Assembly (NCBI RefSeq): GCF_900496995.4
Contig: NC_044009.1
Coordinates: forward strand, 11,688,001 to 11,752,000
Direction: 5' to 3'
From: Aquila chrysaetos chrysaetos
Taxonomy: Eukaryota > Chordata > Aves > Accipitriformes > Accipitridae
Length of the DNA: 64,000 nt
In this document: positions 48,520 through 60,920 of the stretch, one piece after another
Position numbering within the stretch: the stretch's first letter is position 1
How the letters are laid out: each line of letters opens with the position of its first letter
Program-made: the position numbers and the translations under genes
Notes under the pieces: model-generated
The model's database searches: none
The model's input: only the letters and a program-made list of their open reading frames with translations
Told to the model about the DNA's origin: nothing

Positions 48520-48570
48520 GAGGACTTGGCTCTATGGAGGACTTGGCTCTATGGAGGACTTGGCTCTATG
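48520..48570 (+). repeat. 17-bp minisatellite, three perfect copies
   Basis: GAGGACTTGGCTCTATG is repeated exactly three times (48,520-48,536, 48,537-48,553, 48,554-48,570). Perfect identity indicates a recent expansion, and copy number is probably polymorphic. Confidence 0.95.
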
Positions 48571-51500
48571 AAATGCATGCTCCGGTGGGACAGGGAGCTT
48601 AGAGAGGTACTGAAGCCCCCAACCTTGTGTAGGCAAGAGCTGTGGCTCGGTGTCCTGCTTGTAGTTCAGAGAAATACTGCACTTAAATGCCTCTTCCCTT
48701 GCAAAGAAGGACTCCCTTAGGTGTTGCTTGGTTGGTCACTGCAGTCCCTCCAGGACCATCATCCCAGAACCTGACACTGCTTTTATGTGCAGAGCTCACA
48801 GGGTTCTGATGGGGGACACAACCATGCCAAGAGTCTCCCTGCTGCCCCCATAACAGAAACTTGACTCTGGGGAGAAGCCCTCACCTTTGCTGCATGTCAC
48901 CGGCACGGCTGAGCCACCGAGTCCCTGTGTGGGGGACTGGTTTGACACCCCTTCCTCATCCCTTCTGTTTGCTTAGTGGGTGATGTAGTGGCTGTCTGCA
49001 TTAAAACCGCCTGAAGCCAGGGTGTGAGGAAAAATAAACAGGCCCTGGCACCCATCAAATTACTGTGGTAAAACCAAAGGTAACCCTTCTGCCTTCACTA
49101 GAGCAGTCTGGTCCCCATAGCCACCCAGCTCCTCTCTGGCTTGGCTCAACAGCTCTGAGCTTCACCCCAGCCTGAAGTGACCAAGCCAACTCATGCAGGT
49201 TACACACGCTTCCAGGAAGCTTGCAGGTATCTTCCATCATCTGCTCTTTTTTCCACCAGAAACAGACAATTTACCAAGAGCACCATTTACACTTGCTGGG
49301 GTCTGCCAAGACTCCTACTAGAGGTGATCAATCCATAGCAGAGAAGGACATAAACACACAGATGTTGTGAGAGATACCTCCTGCTCTAGCTATCAAACCA
49401 CTCATTGCAGCTCTCCCACTGCTTTAACCAAATGCCATTAAGAACAACTTAAAAGAGGAAAAAACCTGCCCAATCCCACAAATTTATATCCAGTTAGGCC
49501 TCCCCTGAAGTTCCAGTGCTCCTCTATAATTATTATAGCCACTAATGACTCGGTCAGCAGCACAGAAAGCCACCGAGTCCTTTGGCAGGACCACAACAGT
49601 CCACGTACTCAGGGTATGGTTTCAGAGAGAGTCTCTGCACCAGCTCAGCTTGATTCGAGAGCCAGCAAACCCAGGAAAAGATGCCAAAGAAAACCCTGGC
49701 CATGAAGAGACTGGGGCTGCCAAGGAAAGGAGAAATCAGCTCAAGTGGTCAGCGGTGTGGAGGAAACATCCCCAGCAGGCCCAAGGCACTACCAAACTGC
49801 AACAGCAGCTGCAGAGGCCAGGCACCAGGTTAAAGAGAGGGACATATATTTCCAGTGGAAATAACCTACAATAAAAAGCACATCCAGACAGGGCTGAGCA
49901 ATGCCCGAGCTGCACCACGAGCAGGAAGGCAGAAGGGATACCATTCCCTGGCATGCTCCCAGGCCGGGGTAAGCGTGTTAGCAGACAACGAAAGAGCTGC
50001 CAGGGTCAGGAGCATCGCTGAGCATCAGAGAGAGGCAGGTAGGGTCAGACGTGGGCTGCGGGGCTGGCAGAGGCAGTTGTGCCCAGCAGCATCAGGCAGC
50101 CAGGGCCACGCTGGAGTTTGCATGGATGGGCACAGGGGCAAAGCTACACTGTTTGTATTCGACCCGTGCACGTGCGTGTTTGAGCAAGTGATTCTCAGCT
50201 GAGCACTGGGTGAGGGAAACGTACACGTTCATTATGCTGTGGGAATTTAAAAACAATTAGCAGCACAAATATTGGTTTGAAGCCTGCTAGGTGGTTGGTT
50301 TTTTTTTTTTCCCCCCATCCATCATAGTATCCGGTAAGTAATTTCTTAAAAATTGTTCTTCTGGGCCTGAAGCTGAGATCTCGCACAGCCTTTGCCCACA
50401 TATTAAGCATCGTTCTTGTCACTCTCAGCCTGGACCCCAGTTATCTGCCTGGCTGCAGTCTCTGCTTTTCTGCCAGCAGCCAGCGGTGAGAGGCCGTGCT
50501 TCCCCTGTTCCCGTGCTGCAGCTCCTTCAAAAGCACACTCCTGCTCACCGGCCCGAGCTGCAAGAGGGGATGCTCCACCTCCAAAGTGTTCAGAAATGTT
50601 TACATCAGAGGGAAAAGACAGACTTGGAGGCAGAGGAGCGACTGTCTTGCTCCGCGTTTTGGAAAATCCACACAGGCATGATGCGAAGTGATGCTGCGGG
50701 AGAGCTTGACACAGAGATGGTTGCATGGGAAAATCCTGCCTCGAAAGCTGCAGCAGTGTAAAGGCACCTGGCAGGGGACAGTGCCGACAGCGGAGATGCT
50801 GAGAGGTGGCGATGCTGGCGGCGAGACCCTGGCCGGGCTAGGAAAGGTGTGCGGGACAGCTGAACCTACAGCAGGAAAAGCATAGCCCAGGCACCGTGGT
50901 CTGCTTGAAGGGACCGCAAGCAGCAAGGTGCATTTGCTGAGTGAGTCTTGGAGACGGGAGGCTGAAGAGATGGGTATTGGTGTGGCTCCTGTGCACAGCA
51001 CAGAGCCAGGCAGGCACAAGGAACCGAGAAGTGATGTGCTGCCACAGGTGCGATAGCGGGCCAGGAGAAAAGCAAAGCCCAGAGGGAGAAAAAGATATTA
51101 GCAGGGCTTTTATAAGGTGGGTAATTAATACACTCCTCCATGAGGGGAGGGATCTGTGAGATCCCCAACCCCACTAATCATGCTAGCGAAGGGGAAGAGG
51201 CTGCAGTGGGAGCTCTCTAGGAGCTGCTGGGGGTCTTCACCACCCTGTCAGCAGCAGGGCTGTCCCCCAGCAAACGGGCTGTCAAAGCCAGGCTGCACCT
51301 GCCGGCAGCTTCCAGTGCTCACATAAAACAGGGTGATTTTATCGGCATCACAAACAGCGGATTTTGGAGCGAGGAGGGGGAAGGGGACCGGAGGCAAGCT
51401 TTTAACTATCGCAGCTCATGTGCAGTGATTGAGATGGCAATGTTTCTTTCAACAGCTCTAGCAGCTGTGGTTTGGAGTTGTGATCCTGCCAGCCACGTGC

Positions 51501-54500
51501 ATTCAAGCATCATGAATGTCCCCAAAAGAAAGGCAGCTTGTTGGAGGGTTTTTTTAATTGTTCACAGTTGTTTGTTTCTTTCTGTCTTCTGGGCTTTCAT
51601 GGTTTTAAAGCTTCCTTCTTGACCAGCAGGGTTGGTCACAAACCTTTTTGAAAAAGACCCTTTTGAAAAGACTAAAGCAGATATTCTCATGCAATTATAT
51701 GATTTCAGAGCTGAAGTTTTAAGAAGAAACAGACAATGAGCTATTGCTATGGACTGTTAGCAATGCTGGGGTTTAGTTCTGGAAGGGGCCTGGTATGGGG
51801 GAGAAGAAATTTTCCTCTGCCAGTGAAATCGCGGTTGCTACAAATAAGCAAATTCCATCATTCAGCCCCAAAAATTCCAAGCCTGCAAACATACGCGTTG
51901 CTGCCCTGCTGCGAAGCTCCGCATCTTCCCTCCTCCCACCCACCGGCTGTCTCTCTGGTACATCTCCCATCCTGTCTTCTGAGCCTGCTTTGGCAAAGGA
52001 TACTTTTCCCCCAAAGGAGCTTCCCCCAAACACTCTCCTCCTCTCTGCTAAGAAATGGTCTCTGAGGATCCATCGCTTACGAAAGCCACTGTTTCCCCGA
52101 CCTCTTGTTGTCCAGGCTCTTATTTTCACTCTGTCCCTGAGTGGGCTGCCTTTCGTTCTCCATCTGCGGAGAGAAATGTAGTCAAGCAAACTTTTGTCAG
52201 CAAGTGATGTTTCTGCCTGCTTTGGTAACCCCATGCCAGGGAGGTTAGTGGAGGTGCAAGGGTTAAGACAGGCTAACACTGGGAACAAAAGCAATGGATT
52301 TATTAAATGAAGCAGAAAATCCTACTATTTTCTTTCCTGCCCTTGCTGGAAACTACTTGCCTACTCTCCTCCCAACTTATATAAAAAACCTTGCAGGAAA
52401 TAAAACTGTTCAAAGCTATTTTTTCCAGTTGCGATAGTTTCTAACAGGTCAAAACACTCTTTGGCCAGCAGCAGTCACTTCTTCCCCCCTCCACATCTGG
52501 CACGGCAGGGTTTTACCACCCATCCTCGATAAAGTGTTTTTCTCCCTCTTCTCTGATCCACCTTAAGTTCCCCACCATTAGAAATGCTTTGCCCTCTGGC
52601 CACCAGCCTCCTCCCAGAGGTAGTTGGGGCAGAGCAAAAGACCAGATAATATCCATGGGGAATTCTTGCACTCCCTGTGGCTCCTTTTCCCAGGGCTCTC
52701 TGAGATTACCTTGCCAACTTGTGTGACCCTCACAGGCCATCATGTTTTTCCGGTACTTGCAGGAGAAGAATTGGAAAATTCATTTTAAAGGAAAAGCTGT
52801 GGGATGGCTCACTCCCCATGTGCTTCTTCCTCTGTAAAAGAAGCCATATGGCAGTACTTAGCTGCACTTACTGTGCTGGAATTACTTGGCCTTCTGGTTT
52901 TCTTCTCCAAGACTGCCCAACTGTGCAATTGCCACCAAACTGCCACCTGCCTGCCTGGCAAGGGCTGCCCCACTCTCTGGGCTCAAAACTTCTGCAGGCA
53001 GCTCCATTCTCGGGTGGCTGCAACCCCTGAGAGCACTGCCTTCATCTCACCTCAGGTTTTACTGGTCTCACCCCTGTCTGGATTAATCCCATCGATACTT
53101 AGGCTCATCTGGTCTCCCTGAGGATCCTAGACCCAGAACCAAACAAATTTGGCCACAGTACCCTACAGCTTGCAAGTTTTGCGATGCCTGTTTTCTGATT
53201 GCTTTAAGATGTGAAGACACAGGCGCTGGGCAAGGCAATTTGGGCAGCTCTGCCAGTGAAATATCTCACATGTGTGCACTGAACCAGGGTGAACCAGGGC
53301 TCAGCACCTCATTGCTAACGAACCAGGCTGAGGGCTTGAGGCGAGGGTAGTTCCTAGGGCAGAAGCCACATGGTGTCACAGGGCAGTGATGATCACCGGA
53401 AAGCTTAGGAATGTTTTATAAGGCTGCTGCTCCTTTACAACCTGCTATTCCTCAGATTTAGGGTGGCCTAGCTTTGCATGACCTTCCAGAGGGCCATCAA
53501 GAAGGCAGGCACGTTGCTGCTGGTACCCTCCAAGCCCCCAGTCTCTCCCATAAGCTGTTCTGTAAAGCAGCATTTTGGGCCAGCTGCTTCTTGTCTTTCT
53601 CAGACCCATCATGCTTAATGATACTTTTGTTGTGTACCATTTGGGACAGGAAGCTTGGGAATAATTTTTTTTCCCCTATGTCTGTCTGGCACCTACTCTC
53701 TCCAAACTGAGTGAAGTCACAGGTAGAAAAAGCCAAAAAAAAAAAAGCCAACAAACCTGATTAGGAGATTAAGGGAACATCAACGTCTGTTCCTTCCACA
53801 TTGCGTTGTGTCATGCCTGATGCCCACACCCTAACTCAAACTGTGCCAGCTCTGCCATAAAGGCTTCCTGTGGGAAGAAATAATGACTTGAGAAAACATC
53901 CCTTCTTGGAGCAAGAAACGCTTCTTTGAACAGAAGTCGGTGCTAGATGCGAGGTTTTGGTGCTAAGGGCTTGTCCTGTGTGCCAGGACCCCGGCAGATC
54001 CCCCCACCGAGTACTCCCCATCCCCTCCCAGTGTGACGATGACATTCCCACATGGCCCTGCCAGCCCGATTAGCAACACAGCGATTTGGTGTGGGCTGAA
54101 CGCCGTGCTCTCGTATGCACCAGGAGGACATCAAAGTGACCACAGGGTTCCTGGCAGCCCTGGTTAAGCAGCCAGTCAGTGAGAAGCTGCTCTTCTCGTT
54201 TAGGTCACTGGAAGCCAGGCATGTTGAGAGAAGAGCTGGTGAAGGACCAGCTTTAGCACCTGTCCCCCTTCCTGCCTCTCCAGTGGAGCCACGAGCAGCT
54301 AGATCCAATGGGGTGATGTTCATAGACCTCAGTAGTCAGAAACCACAGGAAAAGAGAGCCCGATCGGCTCTGAAAGTAACTGCAAAACCAGAAAACATTG
54401 GAAGGGAAGCCCAGCTAGTGTTAAATCACAACGGCAGGTATCTGCCTGATGATCTTGTCGGCAACAGTGTTAACAATAAAATCCAGGTCTCTGCTTTCCT

Positions 54501-55469
54501 ATCGAAGAGAAGAAAGCTAGGAGGCTATTCAACACTACAGCCCAAGTGGGGAACAAGGTCTGGGACCCTTCTGCTCTGCCGGGTGGGCTGGCAGGGGAAA
54601 GCTGTATCTGTAGAAATACAGATTTTACATGGGTGAGTTAAAACAGTACTAAGGTTTTATATAAAAAAAAATGTTTCATATCAAACTCAATATAGTTGGA
54701 AGGTGAGGCTCACTTCAGTCCTGGAAAAGAAGATCCATGGTGGGTTTATCTGCAGCTTAAACAGACCACTTTACAAGTTAATCCAGGTCCACCGTCGTAG
54801 GCCACCCAGCCCTTGATTACTACATGGTGGACTGCATGAGCCTGACGAGACCGGAGTTGTTTGGCTCTGATATGCCACCATGGCAGTCCAGGCTCTGCCT
54901 CTGTGACTGACGCATCCTCCCCGCTTCGGTGCCGGCAGCAGAGCAAGCGGCCCTGGTGCCTATGTTGATAACACAGGCAGACTAGGCAGGACCTGGCAGA
55001 GAGGGGAGAGAACAGCGGCTTGAATGCCAGCTCAGCTGTTAACAAATTGCCTCCAGCCACATTCACCCTGCAAAATACTCCAGCTGCAAGCTCATGCAAG
55101 CTTAGCAGGAGAGGAGGGTGCGACTTGTGCTAGCTTGAATCGATCCAGCTCCACACTGGGGGACCAGAAGCACGCACCAGGCAGCTCCAGCACAGCAAAC
55201 TCCCTTTTTCCTGGGCTTTGCTTGTATAGTTTGATTATCAGGGCTAATAATTCCTGCCCCAGACTTGCAGAGGTGCCACAAGTGGGCACATGGTTTGACC
55301 ACCCAAAGGGAAAGGAGGAGCCACTACCACGGAGATGCTACGGCCCAGCCCCCAAAAGAGGTGGCATTTCAGCAACATTGTGCAGAATTCCTGCCAAACA
55401 CCGACAGCGTGCAGCATGCCACAGGATCAGGGGCTGGTTCATAGACGTTGCAAAAAGAGCACCCATTAA
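48571..55469. other. Non-coding intergenic stretch
   Basis: No supported gene. A T12 then C-rich tract lies at about 50,300-50,318. A weak CpG cluster spans about 50,470-50,860. AT-rich patches with TAATTAAT lie near 51,120-51,130. Open frames of 173 codons (54,115-54,636) and 193 codons (55,024-55,605) show no domain and are treated as chance. Confidence 0.5.
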
Positions 55470-55690
55470 TTCGACTTGCTTTGCAAAAAGTTTTATTTTT
55501 AGTACTTGTGAGTGGTGCCAGATTGGCAGCATTATAAATAGAAGACTTCTATTTATCCTACAGTCTAGGTACTGCAGTGCTAAGTCAGTTTTACGACCTC
55601 AATAAATCCAGATTAGGTGCTCTCAAGGATGTGTCACCATAGAAATAACATTTCCTCTTCGCATTCATATGCGCGGCTAGGGGGATGGAT
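55470..55690 (+). promoter_or_regulatory. Candidate conserved element
   Basis: This unique block includes AAAGTTTTATTTTTAGTAC, GCATTATAAATAGAAGAC, TAAGTCAGTTTTACGACC, CAATAAATCCAGATTAGG, GTCACCATAGAAATAAC (an imperfect RFX-like site) and ATTCATATGCGCG. The composition and lack of repetition resemble conserved non-coding DNA. No gene signal is seen. Confidence 0.33.
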
Positions 55691-57399
55691 TATGCCAAGG
55701 CAGGGTGCTGCCCTCATAAGCCAGCCTGATGCTTTCTGATCTGTCTTGATGCGATACAGGCTGACATTCAAACAAGATTGTGGATCCCAGCTTCAGATCT
55801 CTGAGTCCTACCTAAAAGGGGATTACACACCTTGCATTTGGGGGTGAAAAGCCCATGGCAGCGCTGGCAGATGAGGGTCTACCTCGACACCCAAGACAGG
55901 GAGCATCACACTGTTCCTGAATGATGGCAGCCACTGCTGCATGCAGGGTTCAGCAGGTTGATGAAATTGCGGTGTCCTTGCCCCCATCAGCTGCACACAT
56001 GGTGACAAAACAGCAGGGCTAGGAGTGAGAATAGCTTGCGGCTCTGCAAAGGTGGAAGAAAGGGAGAAAGCAGGAAAAAGAGTCCTATTTGGTAGAATAA
56101 ATTATAGCCTCTTGCTAAGATGTTGCTTTTCTACCAAGCTGACTCAATAGCTATTAAAATGCTGAAATAATTCTTCCCCCCTTAAAAAAACAAACAAAAA
56201 CTAACCCCCATCTAATTCCCTTCCCCATTTCTTCTTTCCTTTGGCCAACTGATGCTGCTTCATTAAATTTGTGGCATTATGTCAATTCCCAACATGACAG
56301 GCATTTTCTAGTGGTCACACACCTCCCTCTCTGAACAGGCTGTGCTGTTCCATGAGACAGGGGATCCTGAACAGCTCAGCAGTAGGTAAATGCACCTCCT
56401 GCAAGACTAGCATTTCAGGATGCCTGCTCCAAAAAGTGCCACCTTATGCATTCATTTGAGCCTGTGCCCTCCTGCAAAAAACACACATGCTACATGCCTG
56501 AAGACTGACTGGTCTTCCTCTAGGCTCTCCTCTGCTGCCTATGGCCAGCAACCAGGGAAGACCAAGGGGGAAAGGTTCAGTAGCCTTCAGTTACCCCGAA
56601 ATTACCTAGTTCCCTACCTGGGAACTGGCCTGTCAGACTGCTTTGGTCTCTGCAGTCTCCGCTGGGAGCCCAGAGAGCAAATACACTGGGAAGCCAAGCA
56701 TATCAAAGTGCATATGAATTACAGCAGCTGTAGGTTTCTTATCCTTTCATTCTCTGTGAGTTTTCTTTTTTCTTTTTTTTTTTATAGTTTCCAAAGCTAG
56801 AAGCCTGCATGACTACAAGCTGCTTGGCTCAGACGCAACATTTTCTCTGGTCAGCTGCTTGGCAGGAGGAGGTAGGGCGCTGTGTTTGGGAGGCAGCACA
56901 CTGCCTGCCTGTCCCAGCCCTGCAGCAAACGCCTGCCCCAGCTGTTGATGAGAGCTTGCTTCTCCTTCTCACTTGACCTAGAAGGGGGTCTAGAGGGCAG
57001 GCAAGTGGAAAGGGGGTGCTTCAAGCTTACCGGAGCCCACGGAAAATATGAAAAGATGATTGTGGAGAGGAACAATCCTTACCAATTTGCTCAGATAGCC
57101 TTAATGCCTGGGTCCAGAACAGCTGTGACGAAGACCGGAGGTTTGGCTGGTCTTGTACTGGCCTTCATATGCACGGGAATGGAAGCAAAATGCAAAATGA
57201 GACAGCATGTGAGGAGAAGGAAATTTAAAAAAAAAAGAAGTAAAAAGTACTTGTGCACAGCAAGATGGGAAAAAATAAACCAAGCCTTGGTGGGAGTATG
57301 CATTATTTGCTAGACATCGCTGTCTGATTTCAGAGTCACAAGCCTCAGTACTAAAACCACCACGGAGTCATCACAGAGTTGCGAACCCAGTGTGCGCTG
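55691..57399. other. Non-coding intergenic stretch
   Basis: Nothing recognisable apart from a T-rich run at 56,762-56,784 and a short A-rich tract near 57,226-57,236. Confidence 0.5.
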
Positions 57400-57610
57400 C
57401 TAAATGAGGATTTCAGCGAACTTCCCAATATTCATGAGTGGCACTGTATAACTCACGTGCCAGACTGGGATGAGAATTCATCACGATTGCTGTAAGGCAC
57501 ATAGGCACTGGAGCTCCCTGGCGAATGATGATCCCATTTCACGGCAGCTCTTGAGGTTTCAAAATGAGTTCCCTCTGCCTGAAATGAAAGCAGCATCTTT
57601 CAGATGTTTT
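57400..57610 (+). promoter_or_regulatory. Candidate conserved element
   Basis: The block includes CCCAATATTCATGAG, AACTCACGTGCCAG (a CACGTG E-box), GAGAATTCATCACG, GCGAATGATGATCCC and GAAATGAAAGCAGC. It is moderately AT-rich unique sequence without repeats. It is called on motif content only. Confidence 0.33.
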
Positions 57611-60278
57611 CAAAAAATGGAATTTTGTTGAAATGTCTATTTTGGGATTAAAATCTAAAGCCTTTTCAGGACAGAGGGGATATTGTTCTGCACAAGGCAC
57701 TGGTTGGGAGGATGAGACACTCTGACTCTCATCTCCACTCCCCTGGAGGCATGGGTGTAGTTTGCTACCCCAGTAAGTGTGAACACACCAAGCTCAGCAA
57801 GAACACCCCTGTGGCGACAGTGCCACCAAGCCAGAGAGACAGCATGGGGTTTGACACGTAGCTCATCCATGCTTCTAGCTTGGAAAGGGAAGGAGTGGAA
57901 TAAAGACTCGAACTCACCCAAATAAAGCTATTAAGGATTTGGCAGGAGTATCAGGCGTCCTGTGGCTTGCTAGCACCCCCCATCTGGTCTGTCATCACTG
58001 GATCCCCTTCCAACCCAAAGCCAATTCCCAGGGACAGGCTGGCTCCTGCCAAGGCAACAGCTTGTGCCTTGAACGTCCCAGCTCTGGCCTCCTTTGCCTG
58101 CAGACAGCTCTCCTCCTGTTTGCTCCTGACATGAAGAGCCTCTCACCAGAAGAAGTGGAGGTGATTTTCCATGAACTCTGCCTGAGTTGAAGTGACTTGT
58201 GCCTGCAGCAGTCTCCTGGACGACAGGAAGCCCCAGCTCCTGATGGCGGGCAGCAGACCCCCACTCTGGGAAGGTCTGGACCATATTTTGCTCATCCAAG
58301 GACAAGCAAGGTACTCAGCAGCAGTGCTTGTCCCTCTGGTTCCTGCTACCCCCCCGCACAAAGCAGAGCTCCCAGAGTCACACCAGGTGCTCCAGAGGAA
58401 GAGCAAACAGGCTGGAAACCTGACAGCTAGCTGATCACGTTGGCTTCACTTGGATCTCTTCATAAGCTGCCAGCTCAGCTAGACAGAAGGCTGTTTTCCT
58501 ATTTATTTAATAATTAAAGTGAAAGGCATCTTCTGGGAAGCCTATTTTTTCTTGTTTACCAAATGAGGTTACAATATTCAGTTGTTTGCCTGAAGATTTA
58601 TGCCATGCTGCTCACCACAGTATCAGAGCCTAGATGGAGTTGGGAGTGGATGCAAGGTCTCGCTGAAGGAAACAAGACATATATTCACCATCTATGCACG
58701 ATGTTAAAACAATTGCACGTAGGAAGGCAGCCATTTCCCTTCTGCTGTGTGTAGCAGTGCATGGCATGAAGCCTCCATGATCCTGCGTTCAGCCCAGGAC
58801 TCCTTTCCTGCGTTACCCTCGAGAGGGAGTTGGGGATCTCTGCTCCACTTGTCCTTCATCACCGGGGCTGAGGACCAGCAATCTGGAGGAATGAAACACA
58901 CAACCCATGGCAGCACAACCCATGGCTCCTGCTGTGAAACGTCTTAATGCTTTCATTTTCATCGCAGAAGGAAGCTTAAAGGGAAAGTGCTCATGTGCCT
59001 CTTTCAAATGAGAAACAGGGAGGGGGACTGGGAACACCATGGTTTTGAAGATTCAGCCTCCCATATGATATCTGGGTGTGTAGTGTTGGTAGTGCCAGGT
59101 GGGCTCCTGTTAAACATGGCACTTGCTGCGCTCCACATGAAGATGCGCACTGCACTTACGCAGCCCCACAGCACGCTCCGGAGACAGTCACTGTTTTGAA
59201 TTAAACAGTTTCGTTACAAAATGCTGCATGGTTAAGGCTGAAACATTTCATGCATGGTGGCTGAGGTTTGATGGACTTCTGCCAAGGCAGAGAAGGACAT
59301 CCTGCAGGGTCTCTAGGAACAGTATGCAGTCAGCAGCTGAGGACCTTCCTGCTCTTCAGAAACTTTGCTTATGTCAGAGACAGCCCTAAACCCAAGTTTC
59401 AGAGCAGCATTGCTTCCTACCATCTGGAAAATACTATTTTTCAGCTCTTCTCTGCTGTAACTCATTCCAAGGCTAGCTCTCCCATTGCAGTGACTATAAA
59501 CTAGCTGCAAAATGACTCCCTCCTGCTCTCAGTTATCATATTCTGAGCAAAACTCATCAAGCAAATTATACTATCAGCCAGAACAAAAGGAAGACCTGCT
59601 CTAGCGCTATCTCCTCAACCAGGGTAAGTCAGCAGAGCTCAATTGATATGAAACCATTTAATCCATTTATTGCATTGTTCAGTGGAAAGGCAACCGCTCT
59701 CCAGACCTGTGTTTCCTGCACAACAGGCATGCACCAGCACAGACAGAAACACTTACAGTTTGGAAAAACACCTCATTCCACCTCATTCTGCAGAGCGTGG
59801 GAAATACCTTGGTTGTGCTCCCAGGACTGTCCTCCCCAATGCTAAGGCAAATCCCCTGAGCCATGAGACGCAATGTGACAACAGTGAGTTTAGCGCAGAA
59901 GGAACGTGGGATCCATCTTTGCTTTCTGGTTTCTAATATTTGAAGATGGGCTCAAGTCACACACCACAGTCCTCTCTCAAGCTGACCACAGGTTATTTTC
60001 TTCCATGGAAGCAAAGCGCCCGATGGCCTCTTGGCTCAGACTCCTGGCATTATCCCTTGTACAAAATGCACAGAGAGGTTCTCCGTGCCCTGCTGAAGAG
60101 CAGCTCCTCAAGCAGAGCACAGCCCTGACTCCTGGAAGGGTTTTACGCTGCTAATAAACACACTCAATCAACCCCAGCACAGACACCAGAGCTAGGAGCC
60201 TCCACTGGGAATATCACCCTGTCTAAAGGGACCATGACCTATGGCCAGCACTGAGCACTTTCAAATCCGATCCCCGCG
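57611..60278. other. Non-coding intergenic stretch
   Basis: No supported gene. A short stretch near 58,000-58,020 (GGATCCCCTTCCAACCCAAA) resembles the CR1 3' end in sense orientation but is too short to call. A 15-bp duplication (CACAACCCATGG units) lies at 58,899-58,925. Confidence 0.5.
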
Positions 60279-60283
60279 CCCCC

Positions 60284-60314
<31 letters not shown>
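60279..60314 (+). repeat. C26-A10 homopolymer junction
   Basis: Twenty-six C residues run directly into ten A residues, the longest homopolymer in the window. It is i-motif/G-quadruplex-prone, and the length may be inexact in any assembly. Confidence 0.9.
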
Positions 60315-60315
<1 letters not shown>

Positions 60316-60584
60316 GCCAGTGCATGACTTTGTGCTCTGTCTCTGGCTGCATCTGGAGTCTCAGACAGGAGAGACGGTCTCAGCACTCAGGAGAGATGGG
60401 ACCTGCCATGGAGGTTCAGGGGTACGGCATGGCAGTGGGTGGATGCACTGCTTGGGCATCCCCCTGCCCTCTGAATGGCAAAGCTGGGGCTTCAGTGGGG
60501 CAAGGCTTGTAAGAAAGTGTTGGCTTTGACCCCCCCCAACTCCATCCTTTGGCAGGCCTCCGTCAAGAGCAGCAGTTTGGCATA

Positions 60585-60920
60585 ACTAAATTGAAACAAC
60601 CCTGGGAGTGTGGAGTTTATGTATTTCTAGATCATTAAGCCTTCTCCTAGCGACAGTGTTTAAAAGGCACGATGACGTTTCATTCCTCATTCCGCTCCCC
60701 CCCACCCCCACCCCCGCCTTGCTGTTTGGCTCTTGAAAATTAAAAGATAAGCTTTGTAAATCTCACGGAGAAGAGGGAACTGTCACTTTAGCTTTAGAAG
60801 AAAAGCCAGCAGAGAAACAAAATTCTTCTTTTGGCAGAGGAGAAAAAATCCATTATTAAAGGCTTAGAGACAAAGGCTCTCAACACAATTAAAGGCAAAC
60901 CTAAGCCTTTGAAAGCAGAG
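60585..60920 (+). promoter_or_regulatory. Candidate conserved element, two blocks around a C-rich tract
   Basis: The left block (60,585-60,695) has ACTAAATTGAAAC, TCATTAAGCC and GATGACGTTTCAT (a CRE-like TGACGT). After a CCCCCCACCCCC tract (60,698-60,715) the right block has AAATTAAAAGATAAGC, TCCATTATTAAAGGC and CACAATTAAAGGC. It also repeats AAAGGCTTAGAGACAAAGGCT-like units. Unique AT-rich sequence with these cores resembles a conserved enhancer. It is inferred from motifs. Confidence 0.38.

Noticed and set aside
54115-55605. Frames of 173 and 193 codons on the plus strand
   Set aside because: No recognisable domain, no clear splice or polyadenylation context, and codon content not convincingly coding.
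57980-58030. CR1 3'-end-like string (CCTTCCAACCCAAA)
   Set aside because: The match is only about 20 bases and lacks the terminal octamer repeats and upstream CR1 blocks.
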